Part shown: positions 45,987 through 55,300 of the stretch, piece after piece
Position numbering within the stretch: the first letter of the stretch is position 1
Layout of the letters: each line of letters starts with the position of its first letter
From: Staphylococcus succinus
GTDB lineage: Bacteria; Bacillota; Bacilli; Staphylococcales; Staphylococcaceae
Assembly (NCBI RefSeq): GCF_029024945.1
Contig: NZ_CP118976.1
Coordinates: forward strand, 1 to 64,000
Direction: 5' to 3'
Length of the DNA stretch: 64,000 nt
Made by a program: the position numbers and the translations under genes
The notes under the pieces: generated by a model
Databases searched by the model: none
Told to the model about the DNA's origin: nothing
Seen by the model: the letters and a program-made list of their open reading frames with translations, nothing else

Positions 45987-46562
45987 ATGTTAAAAGATTA
46001 TGTCAATTATCAAAGTGGTTCATTAATACAACGTTTAGAAGTTGATGAGAGCGATTTAGGTAAACATTATATGGTATATGATCAAAACATGTTAGACATT
46101 GATTTAGGTCTAATCATAGACGATGCATATCAACCAAGAGTCATCAAATTAAAAGATACATCACGAGCAACGGTTATACGTAAAAACGATATTGTGATTA
46201 GTATGATGACAGGTGAATGTACTTTAGTGAGTTCGAAACATGACGGTTCAATTTTACCTTATAACTATACAAAAATTGAAGTTACGTCTGAATTATTGGA
46301 TCCTGCTTTTTTAGTCTATTGGTTTCAATTAGCGCCAGAAGTGAAATCGCAATATAAGCAATATATGCAGGGTGGTTCAACAATTAAAAAATTAACGCAT
46401 CAACAGTTAAAATCACTCCATATTACCTTGCCTTCAAGTGAACGACAACGGTTGATTGGGCAAATTGGTATTAAAGAAAAACAATTAAATATATTAAAAC
46501 AAAGACAAAGTCGATTAAAAAAACAATTCTTATCCAACACTTTATTCAAGGAGGACAATTAA
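45987..46562 (+). CDS. Free-standing half-size HsdS-like specificity protein
   Basis: The protein (191 residues from ATG 45987, with AGGAGG at 45976-45981) has one target-recognition-domain-like unit followed by a conserved-region helix. GGSTIKKLTHQQLKSLHITLP and the Lys/Gln-rich C-terminal helix are typical of HsdS. A longer frame from 45909 runs through the hsdR terminator and is rejected. It directly precedes hsdM with no gap and is followed by a full two-domain hsdS, so it is extra to the standard set. It might dimerise as an alternative specificity subunit or regulate the system; both are inference. Confidence 0.75.
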   Translation: MLKDYVNYQSGSLIQRLEVDESDLGKHYMVYDQNMLDIDLGLIIDDAYQPRVIKLKDTSRATVIRKNDIVISMMTGECTLVSSKHDGSILPYNYTKIEVTSELLDPAFLVYWFQLAPEVKSQYKQYMQGGSTIKKLTHQQLKSLHITLPSSERQRLIGQIGIKEKQLNILKQRQSRLKKQFLSNTLFKEDN

Positions 46563-48119
46563 ATGTCTATTACGGAAAAACAACGCCAACAACAAGCTGA
46601 ATTACAAAAAAATCTATGGTCCATCGCTGATGACTTACGGGGCAATATGGATGCCAACGAATTTAAAAACTATATTCTAGGTATGATTTTCTATCGTTTC
46701 TTAAGTGAAAAGATTGAAGAACAAGCAGAAATACTCTTAAAAGATGATGATATAGATTATGAAACTGCAATGGCAAATGAAGAATACCGAGAGGTATTAG
46801 AACAAGAATTCATTTCTCGTATTGGTTATGTCATTGAGCCACAGAATCTATTTAGTCATTTAGTTAATAAAATCGAGAAACAATCATTTGAGATGGAAGA
46901 TTTAAGTAATGCGATTAAAAATATTGAAAATTCCACACGTGGCCATGATAGTGAAGATGATTTTAATAACTTATTTGATGATTTAGATCTCAATTCTTCA
47001 CGCTTAGGTAACTCTAACGCTGCACGCACAAAATTGATTTCAAAAGTAATGATGAAGATATCTACATTACCATTTGTTCATAGTGATATGGAGATTGATA
47101 TGTTAGGTGATGCTTACGAGTACTTAATTGGTCAATTCGCAGCAAGTTCAGGTAAAAAAGCCGGAGAATTCTATACACCCCAACAAGTTTCAACGATTTT
47201 AGCTAAAATTGTAACCGCAAATAAGAAAGATATTAAGAGCGTTTATGATCCTACATGTGGATCAGGTTCGTTACTCCTTCGTGTCGGTCGTGAAGCTAAT
47301 GTTCGTCAATATTATGGTCAAGAGTACAACAGTACAACGTATAACTTAGCACGTATGAACATGTTGTTACATGATGTGAACTATGCGAATTTTAAAATTG
47401 AAAATGGAGACACGATAGAAGATCCAGCCATTTCAGACGAACGTTTTGAAGCTGTCGTTGCAAATCCTCCTTATAGTGCGAAATGGAGCTCGGATGCACA
47501 ATTCCTAGAGGACCCACGTTTTAGTAATTATGGAAAATTAGCGCCTAAATCAAAAGCTGATTTTGCGTTTATTCAACATATGATCTATCACTTAGATGAT
47601 AACGGGACAATGGCTGTTGTTTTACCACATGGTGTATTATTCCGTGGCGCAGCTGAAGGTGTCATTCGCGAATACTTAATTAAAGAAAAAAACTATTTAG
47701 ATGCGGTCATCGGTTTACCATCAAACTTATTCTTCGGTACCTCTATACCAACAAGTATACTTGTCTTTAAAAAATGTCGTGAAGATGATGAAAATGTGTT
47801 ATTTATTGATGCATCGCAATCATTTGAAAAAGGTAAAAATCAAAACCATTTAACAACTGAAGATGTTGAAAAAATTGTTGAAACTTATAAAAATAGAGAA
47901 ACATTAGATAAATATAGTTATGCAGCAAGTTTAGAAGAGATTGCAGAAAATGATTATAACCTTAATATTCCAAGATATGTGGATACATTTGAAGAAGAAG
48001 AACCTATTGATTTAGAACAAGTCCAAAAAGATTTGAAATCAATAGAAGAAGAAATTAAAACAGTTGAACAAGAGATAGATGGCTACTTAAAGGAATTAGG
48101 AGTGGTGACACATGACTAA
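46563..48119 (+). CDS. hsdM: Type I restriction-modification methyltransferase subunit
   Basis: HsdM is the N6-adenine methyltransferase subunit that pairs with HsdS. The 518-residue protein has the HsdM N-terminal domain (from about residue 12), the SAM motif DPTCGSGSLL at 229-238 and the catalytic NPPY at 301-304. A GGAGG site overlaps the end of the preceding half-HsdS gene. Its 3' end overlaps hsdS by 8 bp. The protein is complete. Confidence 0.96.
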   Translation: MSITEKQRQQQAELQKNLWSIADDLRGNMDANEFKNYILGMIFYRFLSEKIEEQAEILLKDDDIDYETAMANEEYREVLEQEFISRIGYVIEPQNLFSHLVNKIEKQSFEMEDLSNAIKNIENSTRGHDSEDDFNNLFDDLDLNSSRLGNSNAARTKLISKVMMKISTLPFVHSDMEIDMLGDAYEYLIGQFAASSGKKAGEFYTPQQVSTILAKIVTANKKDIKSVYDPTCGSGSLLLRVGREANVRQYYGQEYNSTTYNLARMNMLLHDVNYANFKIENGDTIEDPAISDERFEAVVANPPYSAKWSSDAQFLEDPRFSNYGKLAPKSKADFAFIQHMIYHLDDNGTMAVVLPHGVLFRGAAEGVIREYLIKEKNYLDAVIGLPSNLFFGTSIPTSILVFKKCREDDENVLFIDASQSFEKGKNQNHLTTEDVEKIVETYKNRETLDKYSYAASLEEIAENDYNLNIPRYVDTFEEEEPIDLEQVQKDLKSIEEEIKTVEQEIDGYLKELGVVTHD

Positions 48120-49362
48120 TGATGTAAAGAAGGTACCAGAATTAAGATTTCCAGAATTTAGTGGTGAATGGGAAGAGAAAATGTTAGGAGATGTTCTTAC
48201 TATTTTAGATGGTGACAGAGGTAAGAACTATCCTTCTGGCTCAGATTTTCTAGAATATGGCCATACATTGTTCTTAAATGCATCAAACGTAACTAAAAAT
48301 GGATTCTCATTTACACTAAAACAATACATTACAGAAAAAAAATCCATTTCAATGGGAAATGGAAAATTAGTAAAAAATGATGTAGTTTTAACAACAAGGG
48401 GCTCTATAGGAAACATAGGATGGTATGACGAAGAAATATATAGAAAAACTCCCTATGCTAGAATTAATTCGGGAATGTTAATATTAAGAAGCAATAATAA
48501 AGATATGGCTTCTTTTGTAAGTCAGTTTTTAATGTCAACAAAAGGTAAAAGACAAATTGATCGTATTAGTTTTGGTTCAGCTCAACCTCAATTAACAAAA
48601 AAAGATATTAAGTTATACAGAATAGATTTTCCTCAAATTAAAGAACAACAAAAAATCGGTGATTTTTTCAGCAAACTCGATCAACAAATCGAATTAGAAG
48701 AACAGAAATTAGAGAAGTTAGAAGAACAGAAAAAGGGATATATGCAAAAGATTTTCTCTAAAGAACTTCGATTTAAAGATGAAAATGGAAATAATTATCC
48801 AGAGTGGGAAGAAAAAAATTTAAAAGAACTGATAGATGTAAGAGATGGTACCCATGAAAGTCCAAAACCTAGTAAAGATGGGTATTTATTAGTTACTTCA
48901 AAGAATCTAAAAAATAGTAAACTAGATCTTTCTGAGTCATATTTTATATCTAAAGAAGATTATGAGAGTATTAACCAGAGGTCTAAAGTAGAAATTGGAG
49001 ATATTTTATTTGGCATGATTGGTACAATCGGAAATCCTATATTATTGGAAGAATGTGATTTTGCTATAAAGAATGTGGCATTATTAAAAACTAACGATTT
49101 ACTAGAAAAATACTACATACTAAATTTTTTAAAGTCTAGTAATATTTCAAAGCAATTTTACAGAATGAATGCAGGAGGCACACAAAAATTTATAGCTTTA
49201 AGTACTATAAGAGATTTGAATATTGACATGCCTTCTTCTGAAGAAGCTATCAAAATTGGTAATTTCTTTAATAAAGTTGATAATTTAATTGAAAATCAAT
49301 CAAATAAACTTGAGTTATTGAAAAAACGTAAACAAGGCTTTTTACAAAAAATGTTCATATAG
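48112..49362 (+). CDS. hsdS: Type I restriction-modification specificity subunit
   Basis: HsdS determines the bipartite DNA target. The 416 residues hold two target-recognition domains (about 15-180 and 230-380). Each is followed by a conserved helical region with the repeated pattern IGDFFSKLDQQIE / IGNFFNKVDNLIE and EKLEEQKKGYMQK / ELLKKRKQGFLQK. The start overlaps hsdM. TRDs are hypervariable, so the recognition sequence cannot be read from this. It probably differs from S. aureus Sau1 systems. Confidence 0.94.
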   Translation: MTNDVKKVPELRFPEFSGEWEEKMLGDVLTILDGDRGKNYPSGSDFLEYGHTLFLNASNVTKNGFSFTLKQYITEKKSISMGNGKLVKNDVVLTTRGSIGNIGWYDEEIYRKTPYARINSGMLILRSNNKDMASFVSQFLMSTKGKRQIDRISFGSAQPQLTKKDIKLYRIDFPQIKEQQKIGDFFSKLDQQIELEEQKLEKLEEQKKGYMQKIFSKELRFKDENGNNYPEWEEKNLKELIDVRDGTHESPKPSKDGYLLVTSKNLKNSKLDLSESYFISKEDYESINQRSKVEIGDILFGMIGTIGNPILLEECDFAIKNVALLKTNDLLEKYYILNFLKSSNISKQFYRMNAGGTQKFIALSTIRDLNIDMPSSEEAIKIGNFFNKVDNLIENQSNKLELLKKRKQGFLQKMFI

Positions 49363-49412
49363 GTTCTTATAACGGCCTATTATGTAAATTAAATTAGTAA
49401 AGGGGAAAAATA

Positions 49413-49790
49413 ATGATAGACAAAGAATTAAAAATCATTTTATTAGATATTTTATTAAAAAGAGATACATTTAAGCATTTAGAAGATAGTGTTTTCAGCA
49501 AAGAAGAACTATCACAAATATTAAAATTACTTGTTAACGGAAATAAAATTTATGAAATTCAAGATATATATGCTAGTGATAATACGTATTTAATACCAAA
49601 TAAATATTATCTAGCTTCGGAGACTATAGAATTTTTAAACCAATCAGAGTCTTTATACACATATAATGACCAAAAATATTATAAAGTTCATATAAATGAA
49701 TCACAGAGCATTGTATCTATACCGGTTACTGAAGAATATTTTGATAGAGAAAATGCAATACTAATACCTTTTGAAGTTGTAGAATCTTAA
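49413..49790 (+). CDS. Hypothetical protein downstream of hsdS
   Basis: A 125-residue acidic soluble protein with no membrane segment, signal peptide or recognisable motif. ATG 49413 has AAAGGGGA upstream, 50 bp after hsdS, so it is probably in the hsdMS transcript. A hairpin terminator follows (49865-49891). It may be an accessory to the restriction system or an independent cargo gene; the family is not recognised. Confidence 0.6.
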   Translation: MIDKELKIILLDILLKRDTFKHLEDSVFSKEELSQILKLLVNGNKIYEIQDIYASDNTYLIPNKYYLASETIEFLNQSESLYTYNDQKYYKVHINESQSIVSIPVTEEYFDRENAILIPFEVVES

Positions 49791-49864
49791 TCAAAAATTC
49801 TTATAGATATTATGAATTTAAAACGATTATTATTAAGACACAATTTAAATTTAAAATGTTTATG

Positions 49865-49898
49865 CCACACATCTTTTAAAAATTTGTGTGGATTTTAA
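49865..49898 (+). terminator. Terminator of the hsdMS transcript
   Basis: CCACACA (49865-49871) and TGTGTGG (49885-49891) enclose an A/T-rich inner stem and are followed by ATTTTAAT. Confidence 0.6.
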
Positions 49899-49908
49899 TA
49901 TGTCATTG

Positions 49909-49953
49909 TTTCTCATATGGAAATTTTATTTCTGTAAGTTGTCATATGAGAAA
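49909..49953 (+). promoter_or_regulatory. 11-bp inverted repeats upstream of the XRE-yidC pair
   Basis: TTTCTCATATG (49909-49919) and CATATGAGAAA (49943-49953) are perfect reverse complements 23 bp apart, ending 50 bp before the XRE start codon. They look like paired operators for an autoregulating XRE-type protein. Regulation is inferred. Confidence 0.6.
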
Positions 49954-50003
49954 TATACCTTACTCAAGTTTTCTAGTATCATTTAAAACAAGAGGTGTTA
50001 TTA

Positions 50004-51107
50004 ATGATTCAAATAGCTAAGACAATTAAAAAAGAGCGATTAAGACGTGGAATGACGCAAGAAGCATTAGCTGAATATCTTAATACAACGAAAACAACTA
50101 TTTCCAAATGGGAAAACGCATCACTTTATCCTGATATTACAATGCTACCTAAATTAGCAAAAGTTTTTAATATTTCAGTTGATGATTTGCTCAATTATAG
50201 TATTACTATGACGGATGAAGAAATAAAAAAGATATCGATATCACTGTCTAAAACGATTAATCACACAAGTTATCCTGAATATTTAGCTACTCTGAGAGAA
50301 TACTATATTACGCATTGTAATGAATTTAAATTTCTAAATTCGTTATTAGGTATTTTATTAAACAACATTTTATATTGCGAAAATGAATTGCAACTAAAGG
50401 AAACAGCCTCACTAACACACGAAATTATTAAGACTACAGAAGATAATTCAGAATCAATTCATTTGAAAAAACATGCACAAGGATACAAAACATTGCTATA
50501 TATGTTTGAAGGTGATTACTCTTCTGTCATAGAAAACACTCCAGATTTTGATTTAAAAATTGGTGAAAGTGCGACATTAACATTAGCTTATTTACAACAA
50601 GATAATATTTCAAAAGCTAAAAATGTGATCCAAACGGATATGTACCAATCTTTAATGATTTTCATGCATGATTTTGCTTTGATGCTTTCACGTGACTTAC
50701 ACTCTGTTTCGATAGAATCATTAGAATCGAAGCTTTACCATTTAAATCAAGCTTTTAACGTGGATTACTTATACCCACATCTAAGTATTAATTGTTATTA
50801 TCAGTTCGCCTTATATTACACTGAGAAGACTGATAGTCGTGCTATTGATTATTTAAAAAAATACTGCAAATGCTTTGATTATTTAGTCAGAGATTTTGTA
50901 TATCAAAAAGATGATTTCTTTAATGAGATTGATGAATGGTTAGATACATTAGCCTTAGGTGAAAGGTTACCAGCTAATTACGAAAACACCATAAATACTG
51001 TATATTCACTAGTTACGGAAAACGAACACTTTAATACCTTAGAAAATTTTGAATATATAAAGAAAGATTTACTTAGTATTTATAACAAAAAGGGTGAATC
51101 TAATTGA
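50004..51107 (+). CDS. XRE-family regulator with long helical (TPR-like) C-terminal domain
   Basis: Residues about 1-60 form a Cro/C1 HTH (IAKTIKKERLRRGMTQEALA ... TTKTTISKWENASLYPD). The remaining 300 residues are helical and resemble the TPR-type sensor part of Rgg/PlcR-like regulators, which bind peptides. I start at ATG 50004 with AGAGGTG (49991-49997); a GTG at 49995 overlaps it. The stop overlaps the yidC-like gene, so regulator and insertase are translationally coupled. A peptide ligand is inference. Confidence 0.8.
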   Translation: MIQIAKTIKKERLRRGMTQEALAEYLNTTKTTISKWENASLYPDITMLPKLAKVFNISVDDLLNYSITMTDEEIKKISISLSKTINHTSYPEYLATLREYYITHCNEFKFLNSLLGILLNNILYCENELQLKETASLTHEIIKTTEDNSESIHLKKHAQGYKTLLYMFEGDYSSVIENTPDFDLKIGESATLTLAYLQQDNISKAKNVIQTDMYQSLMIFMHDFALMLSRDLHSVSIESLESKLYHLNQAFNVDYLYPHLSINCYYQFALYYTEKTDSRAIDYLKKYCKCFDYLVRDFVYQKDDFFNEIDEWLDTLALGERLPANYENTINTVYSLVTENEHFNTLENFEYIKKDLLSIYNKKGESN

Positions 51108-51958
51108 TACATAAGAAAAAGGTAATGATATTACTATTAATATCATTACTTACTTTATCCGGTTGTGATTATTCAAAATCAGAAAATAAAGATAGTTTTT
51201 TCTATAATATATTTGCAGTTCCGATGGATAACCTTTTACATTGGTTAGGTTCAACGTTTGATAATAACTATGGTTTAGCAATTATTGCAATCGTATTAAT
51301 CGTTAGACTTATCATGTTACCGTTCATGTTATCTCAATCTAAAAATGGACACTTGATGCGTAAAAAGATGGGCATCGTTAAGCCAGAAATGACTAAAATA
51401 CAAGATGAAATTAAAAATGCAAATACTCAAGAAGAGAAAATGGCTGCGAACCAAGAAATGATGGAGAAATATAAAGCATACGGTATGAATCCTATGAAGA
51501 CGATGTTAGGATGTTTGCCACTTCTTGTACAAATGCCGGTCTTATACGGGCTATACGTTTCACTGAAATGGCCTTCTAGTGGGGGAATAACAGACCATGC
51601 CCATTTTCTTTGGTTTAATTTAACGCAACCTGATATTTGGGTTACTCTAATCGCTGGTATTTTATACATCATCCAACCATTAATAAATATTGAAAACATG
51701 CCAAAAGAGCAGCGTTCTATCGGTTATATGATGGCAATTATTTCTCCAATATTTATCATGTATATATCAATCACATCAGCTTCCGCCTTGGGATTGTATT
51801 GGACAATTAATGTTGCATTTTTAATCGTTCAAATGTTCTTTTCGAATAAATATTATTCTAAATTAGCGAGAGAAGAAGCTAATCAGTTAGAGAAAAAAAT
51901 TCAAAGTAATCATAGCCAAAAGAATGAAAGTAAGCGAACTTTGTCTGAAAATACGTAG
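51104..51958 (+). CDS. yidC: Second YidC/OxaA-type membrane protein insertase (lipoprotein)
   Basis: This YidC-family insertase resembles S. aureus YidC over most of its length. It has a lipobox LTLSGC with the modified Cys at residue 21, then the five-TM core, with NYGLAIIAIVLIVRLIMLPF and PLLVQMPVLYGLY. The start is TTG 51104 with AAGGGTG upstream, overlapping the XRE stop. Staphylococci normally have one yidC elsewhere in the chromosome, so this is probably a second copy carried on the island. Coupling to an XRE regulator suggests controlled use under a specific condition. Confidence 0.9.
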   Translation: MIHKKKVMILLLISLLTLSGCDYSKSENKDSFFYNIFAVPMDNLLHWLGSTFDNNYGLAIIAIVLIVRLIMLPFMLSQSKNGHLMRKKMGIVKPEMTKIQDEIKNANTQEEKMAANQEMMEKYKAYGMNPMKTMLGCLPLLVQMPVLYGLYVSLKWPSSGGITDHAHFLWFNLTQPDIWVTLIAGILYIIQPLINIENMPKEQRSIGYMMAIISPIFIMYISITSASALGLYWTINVAFLIVQMFFSNKYYSKLAREEANQLEKKIQSNHSQKNESKRTLSENT

Positions 51959-51987
51959 TTTGTTAAATGTTTGATTTTCAAACATTT

Positions 51988-52018
51988 AAGACACGTCTTT
52001 TAAAAAGGCGTGTCTTTC
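51988..52018 (+). terminator. Terminator after the yidC-like gene
   Basis: AAGACACGTC (51988-51997) pairs with GGCGTGTCTT (52007-52016), with an additional inner TTT/AAA pairing. Confidence 0.7.
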
Positions 52019-52098
52019 GTATATATAGCTTCTTATAACCATTGATTGTTTTATATGAAGGTGTTTGATTTTGAGAGAGCCACATCATTCTAATACTA

Positions 52099-54111
52099 TT
52101 ACTTAATAAGAATATCTTTAATAATATTCTGTTTTTCATCATCTAATTGATCAATTTTATTCAAAAAAGCTTCTTTAAACTTTTCATTAAAACAAACATC
52201 GTTCACTCTTAATTCTTTTGTATATTCAACTTTTTTACAACTACTAGTAGTTGTAATATGATTTACTAATCTCTCATAGATAAATTTAAAAAATTTAATA
52301 TCTTCAAGTTCTAACACTCTATATAGTTCATTTTCTATATCTGTATAATTTTTTAATTCTTTATAATATACAGTATAAAATTGATAAACTAATATAGGTT
52401 TACTCATGCTAATTAAATTTTCCCAAGAAATATCTTGAATGATTTTCTTTACTAAATTTATTTGTTCTTGTTTTTCTTTATCAGAATTATTAGGAATAAA
52501 AACAGCAAGTAGTTGTAACTTTTGAGATATATCTATTTTATTATTGCGCAATACAACTTCTTTATATTGACAATTGGCAACAAAACCGTGAATTAAACTC
52601 AATTCATTTTTCACTTTATATATTAGACTATCAATATAGCTTATCGAGAAAATTAAATTCTTATCTCCATATTTACCGTGAAATTTGTAATATATTAATT
52701 TATTGAGTAATGATAAATATTCTTGTTCATCTGAATTTTTATTCCTTATTCTATTAATTATTAAGATATAAAGTCTTTCGAAATCTTTTTCGGTTAACTT
52801 AGCTAAAATAGCAGAAGAATCATTTAGATTAGCTTGAAGATAATTATTTAATGTTTCTATACTGACAGATGAAGTTTCAAAATGTCCGAGTTGATATTGT
52901 GTATAATTTAACCTTTCACTAATACTTGGATAATAAAACCCTGTACCATTATTATTATGAAAAACATTGTATATAAAATTAATAATAGCTTTTGGTAATT
53001 CTACATTATTTTCCATTAAAATATTTTCTATATTACCTCTTATCTTTCCATGGTCGTAAGACCCTTCCAGTCTCATATCGTCTCCATATATTACATCTAA
53101 ATTATTGTTAATAATTTCATATACTTGATTATAAAATTGATAAATGTAGTTTATCGCTAAAGCTTGGCTTGGATTGATTTTTTTCTCTCTTATTTCGACA
53201 TATTCAAATTCAAAACTGTTTAATAATTGCTTTGCTTCTCTAAACGTTCTATGATCTGCTACAAATTGTTCCCTTATATCACTAAAAAGAAAATCATCAG
53301 AACGGGTTTTATTTGAAGTATCTATTAATTCTTCTATTTCTTTTTCTACATAATAACCCCATATACTTATAGATTTTGTTTTTAAAGGCATATGCTCAAC
53401 GTTATTTAGAATCTTTTGAGTGAAAACGTTGTCGGTACCTTCTATTAATTTGTTGTGTTCTCCCACTACAATAATTAAAGACTTTTTAAATAAATTAACT
53501 TCTGACAAATGATGAAACAAATCATCCTTTGCTTCATTATCTATTCTATCGAAATCGTCAAAAACCAGAATTACATCATGCTTTTTTAAATATTTAACTA
53601 ATTTTTTCTTATACTTATTTTCTTCGGAATAGTTGTCCTTCGCAAAAGTAAGTGTTCCGCTCACTACAAATAAGATAAACCATGTTATCAATCCCATTAT
53701 TATCATGTTATTATCCGGTAAGTGCTGCATGTCTTTAAACATAGATATTACGAATTGAACTAAAACTAGTAAAAATTGAACTGCCGATAAAATAATTACC
53801 CACAGCAAAGGATTGAATTTATGCCAAGCATACATATTCGGTTTTAATTTTGAATATAAATAAGTGTAAAATTTCGTTTGATTGTTTTTATCCCAATAAT
53901 CAAGCCATACAAATTTTTTATCCTTATTTGTTTTTTCTTCTATTTGCCTTAAATAGCTTGTTTTACCGATCCCCCATTTACCACTTAAGAGTACTGATCC
54001 TTTGTAATTACTTTCAATATATTTGTTTATGAAGGTATCAGCGTCTTTACCTAAACCTAATCTATCTTCATTGCTATTTTCTATTTCAAAATCTTCTCTA
54101 ATTGTTATCAC
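52099..54111 (-). CDS. KAP-family P-loop NTPase with two membrane segments
   Basis: KAP NTPases carry transmembrane helices inside the P-loop domain; the bacterial PifA of this group causes phage exclusion. In this 670-residue protein the P-loop GKWGIGKTS is at 44-52, TM helices lie at about 102-125 and 136-156, and Walker B VILVFDDFDRID is at 180-191. A long helical C-terminal region follows. ATG 54111 has a GAGGTGAT site. It stands alone and converges with the yidC-like gene. A role in abortive phage defence is inferred from the family and the neighbourhood. Confidence 0.85.
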   Translation of the reverse strand: MITIREDFEIENSNEDRLGLGKDADTFINKYIESNYKGSVLLSGKWGIGKTSYLRQIEEKTNKDKKFVWLDYWDKNNQTKFYTYLYSKLKPNMYAWHKFNPLLWVIILSAVQFLLVLVQFVISMFKDMQHLPDNNMIIMGLITWFILFVVSGTLTFAKDNYSEENKYKKKLVKYLKKHDVILVFDDFDRIDNEAKDDLFHHLSEVNLFKKSLIIVVGEHNKLIEGTDNVFTQKILNNVEHMPLKTKSISIWGYYVEKEIEELIDTSNKTRSDDFLFSDIREQFVADHRTFREAKQLLNSFEFEYVEIREKKINPSQALAINYIYQFYNQVYEIINNNLDVIYGDDMRLEGSYDHGKIRGNIENILMENNVELPKAIINFIYNVFHNNNGTGFYYPSISERLNYTQYQLGHFETSSVSIETLNNYLQANLNDSSAILAKLTEKDFERLYILIINRIRNKNSDEQEYLSLLNKLIYYKFHGKYGDKNLIFSISYIDSLIYKVKNELSLIHGFVANCQYKEVVLRNNKIDISQKLQLLAVFIPNNSDKEKQEQINLVKKIIQDISWENLISMSKPILVYQFYTVYYKELKNYTDIENELYRVLELEDIKFFKFIYERLVNHITTTSSCKKVEYTKELRVNDVCFNEKFKEAFLNKIDQLDDEKQNIIKDILIK

Positions 54112-54163
54112 CTCATATCTTTTACTTATTTAATATCCTTCACCTTACACTAAATTTGCATAC

Positions 54164-54426
54164 TCACTCTAGATTATTCACATAAGTACATAGTGTTTCA
54201 CCCTTAGTATCCCTTTCTTGAATAATTAAATCTAACTCAATTAGTTTATCTGGTGCTAGTATATAAAGTAAGAGACTATATATTCAAATCATTTTTTAAG
54301 GATTCATTGTAAGTGATACAAAATATATTATTATCATTATCAACAAAACCAATTTTGGAATCACTAATTTTATTTAACAATTTATACCTATCATCAATAA
54401 ATATTCTCGTCGTGAATACGTCATCT
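54164..54426 (-). pseudogene. Decayed gene remnant upstream of the KAP gene
   Basis: Two coding-like pieces lie in different frames on the minus strand. One (about 54288-54426) encodes a stretch including KLLNKISDSKIGFVDNDNN, and the second (about 54164-54259) includes LAPDKLIELDLIIQERDTKG. A stop and frame change separate them, and there is no start codon with a ribosome site. The parent family is not recognised. Confidence 0.45.
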
Positions 54427-54634
54427 TACTATAATACATTCTAGTAGAAATAGTAAGAAGTATTAATTGAAAGATAAATCATTTATTTATTCATTGATTT
54501 AAAGCTTATATAAGTTCTTAAAAGGCAAATATGAAACAAGTAAATATATTTTAATTTCACAAACAAAGTTCGCGTCGGATTGCTTAGTCGCAATCTATTT
54601 ATATGTAAATTAACATGTGAAAACGAAACAATAA

Positions 54635-54775
54635 TATTTTTTACCTCTAATTGAAACTATTTTCAATAGTTTAATAAATAGTGGCTTTGAAATTGAATGT
54701 GTTAAGGACCTTGGACAATCAAATGACGCTAAACAATTATTAGAAATATATAGTCATGAAAAGGAGATTGAGTGA
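54635..54775 (+). pseudogene. C-terminal remnant, possibly of a methyltransferase
   Basis: The frame ends TGA at 54773-54775 and encodes LIETIFNSLINSGFEIECVK followed by DLGQSNDAKQLLEIYSH, with normal codon use but no start. The pattern LINSGFEI is common near the end of class I methyltransferases, so that origin is plausible. Its end overlaps the next gene. Confidence 0.45.
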
Positions 54776-55074
54776 ATTTGAGTAATTTATTAACATTTGC
54801 ACCAGCTATTTTATATGCCGTATTATTTGCTATACAGTATTTTTTATCTAAGACAGGAAATAAGATAATAGGTGGAATTGTACCCGTATTATTTATAATA
54901 GCATTAGTATTTTTATATACAACGGGTAAATTAGGATTAAATATTTGGGGAACTCTTATTTTTGGTATAATAGGTTTATTATTCTTATTAGGTCAGTGGA
55001 ATAGTGCTCAAAAAGATAATAAAAAGAAAGAACAAAAAGAATTAGATAAAATGATTGGCAAAGATTTAAAGTGA
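54772..55074 (+). CDS. Small membrane protein (100 aa)
   Basis: Three hydrophobic segments (about 7-24, 29-46 and 54-75) are followed by a short charged C-terminal tail rich in Lys and Glu. The start is GTG 54772 with AAGGAG at 54761-54766; it overlaps the end of the upstream remnant. A clean terminator follows at 55178. I do not recognise the family. An immunity or stress-related membrane role is possible but unproven. Confidence 0.65.
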   Translation: MNLSNLLTFAPAILYAVLFAIQYFLSKTGNKIIGGIVPVLFIIALVFLYTTGKLGLNIWGTLIFGIIGLLFLLGQWNSAQKDNKKKEQKELDKMIGKDLK

Positions 55075-55177
55075 ATTTTAAGATAACTCTATCGCCCTTA
55101 ACAAAAAGTGGTGGAGTTATGTTGTGTATTAATCATCAACAGGATCGTTATTAAGACGATATTAGATTTTCAAACGA

Positions 55178-55216
55178 TTAAGAGACTCCTTATTGAAAAA
55201 GGAGTCTCTTTTAATC
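55178..55216 (+). terminator. Terminator after the small membrane protein gene
   Basis: TTAAGAGACTCCTT (55178-55191) and AAGGAGTCTCTTTTAA (55199-55214) form a strong stem with an ATTGAAA loop. Confidence 0.85.
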
Positions 55217-55300
55217 TATTTTCTAATAATCATCACTTATATAAATAAAAGAGGATAATTTTTAATTCACATTATTATGTGTGAAGAATAATATGTTTAT

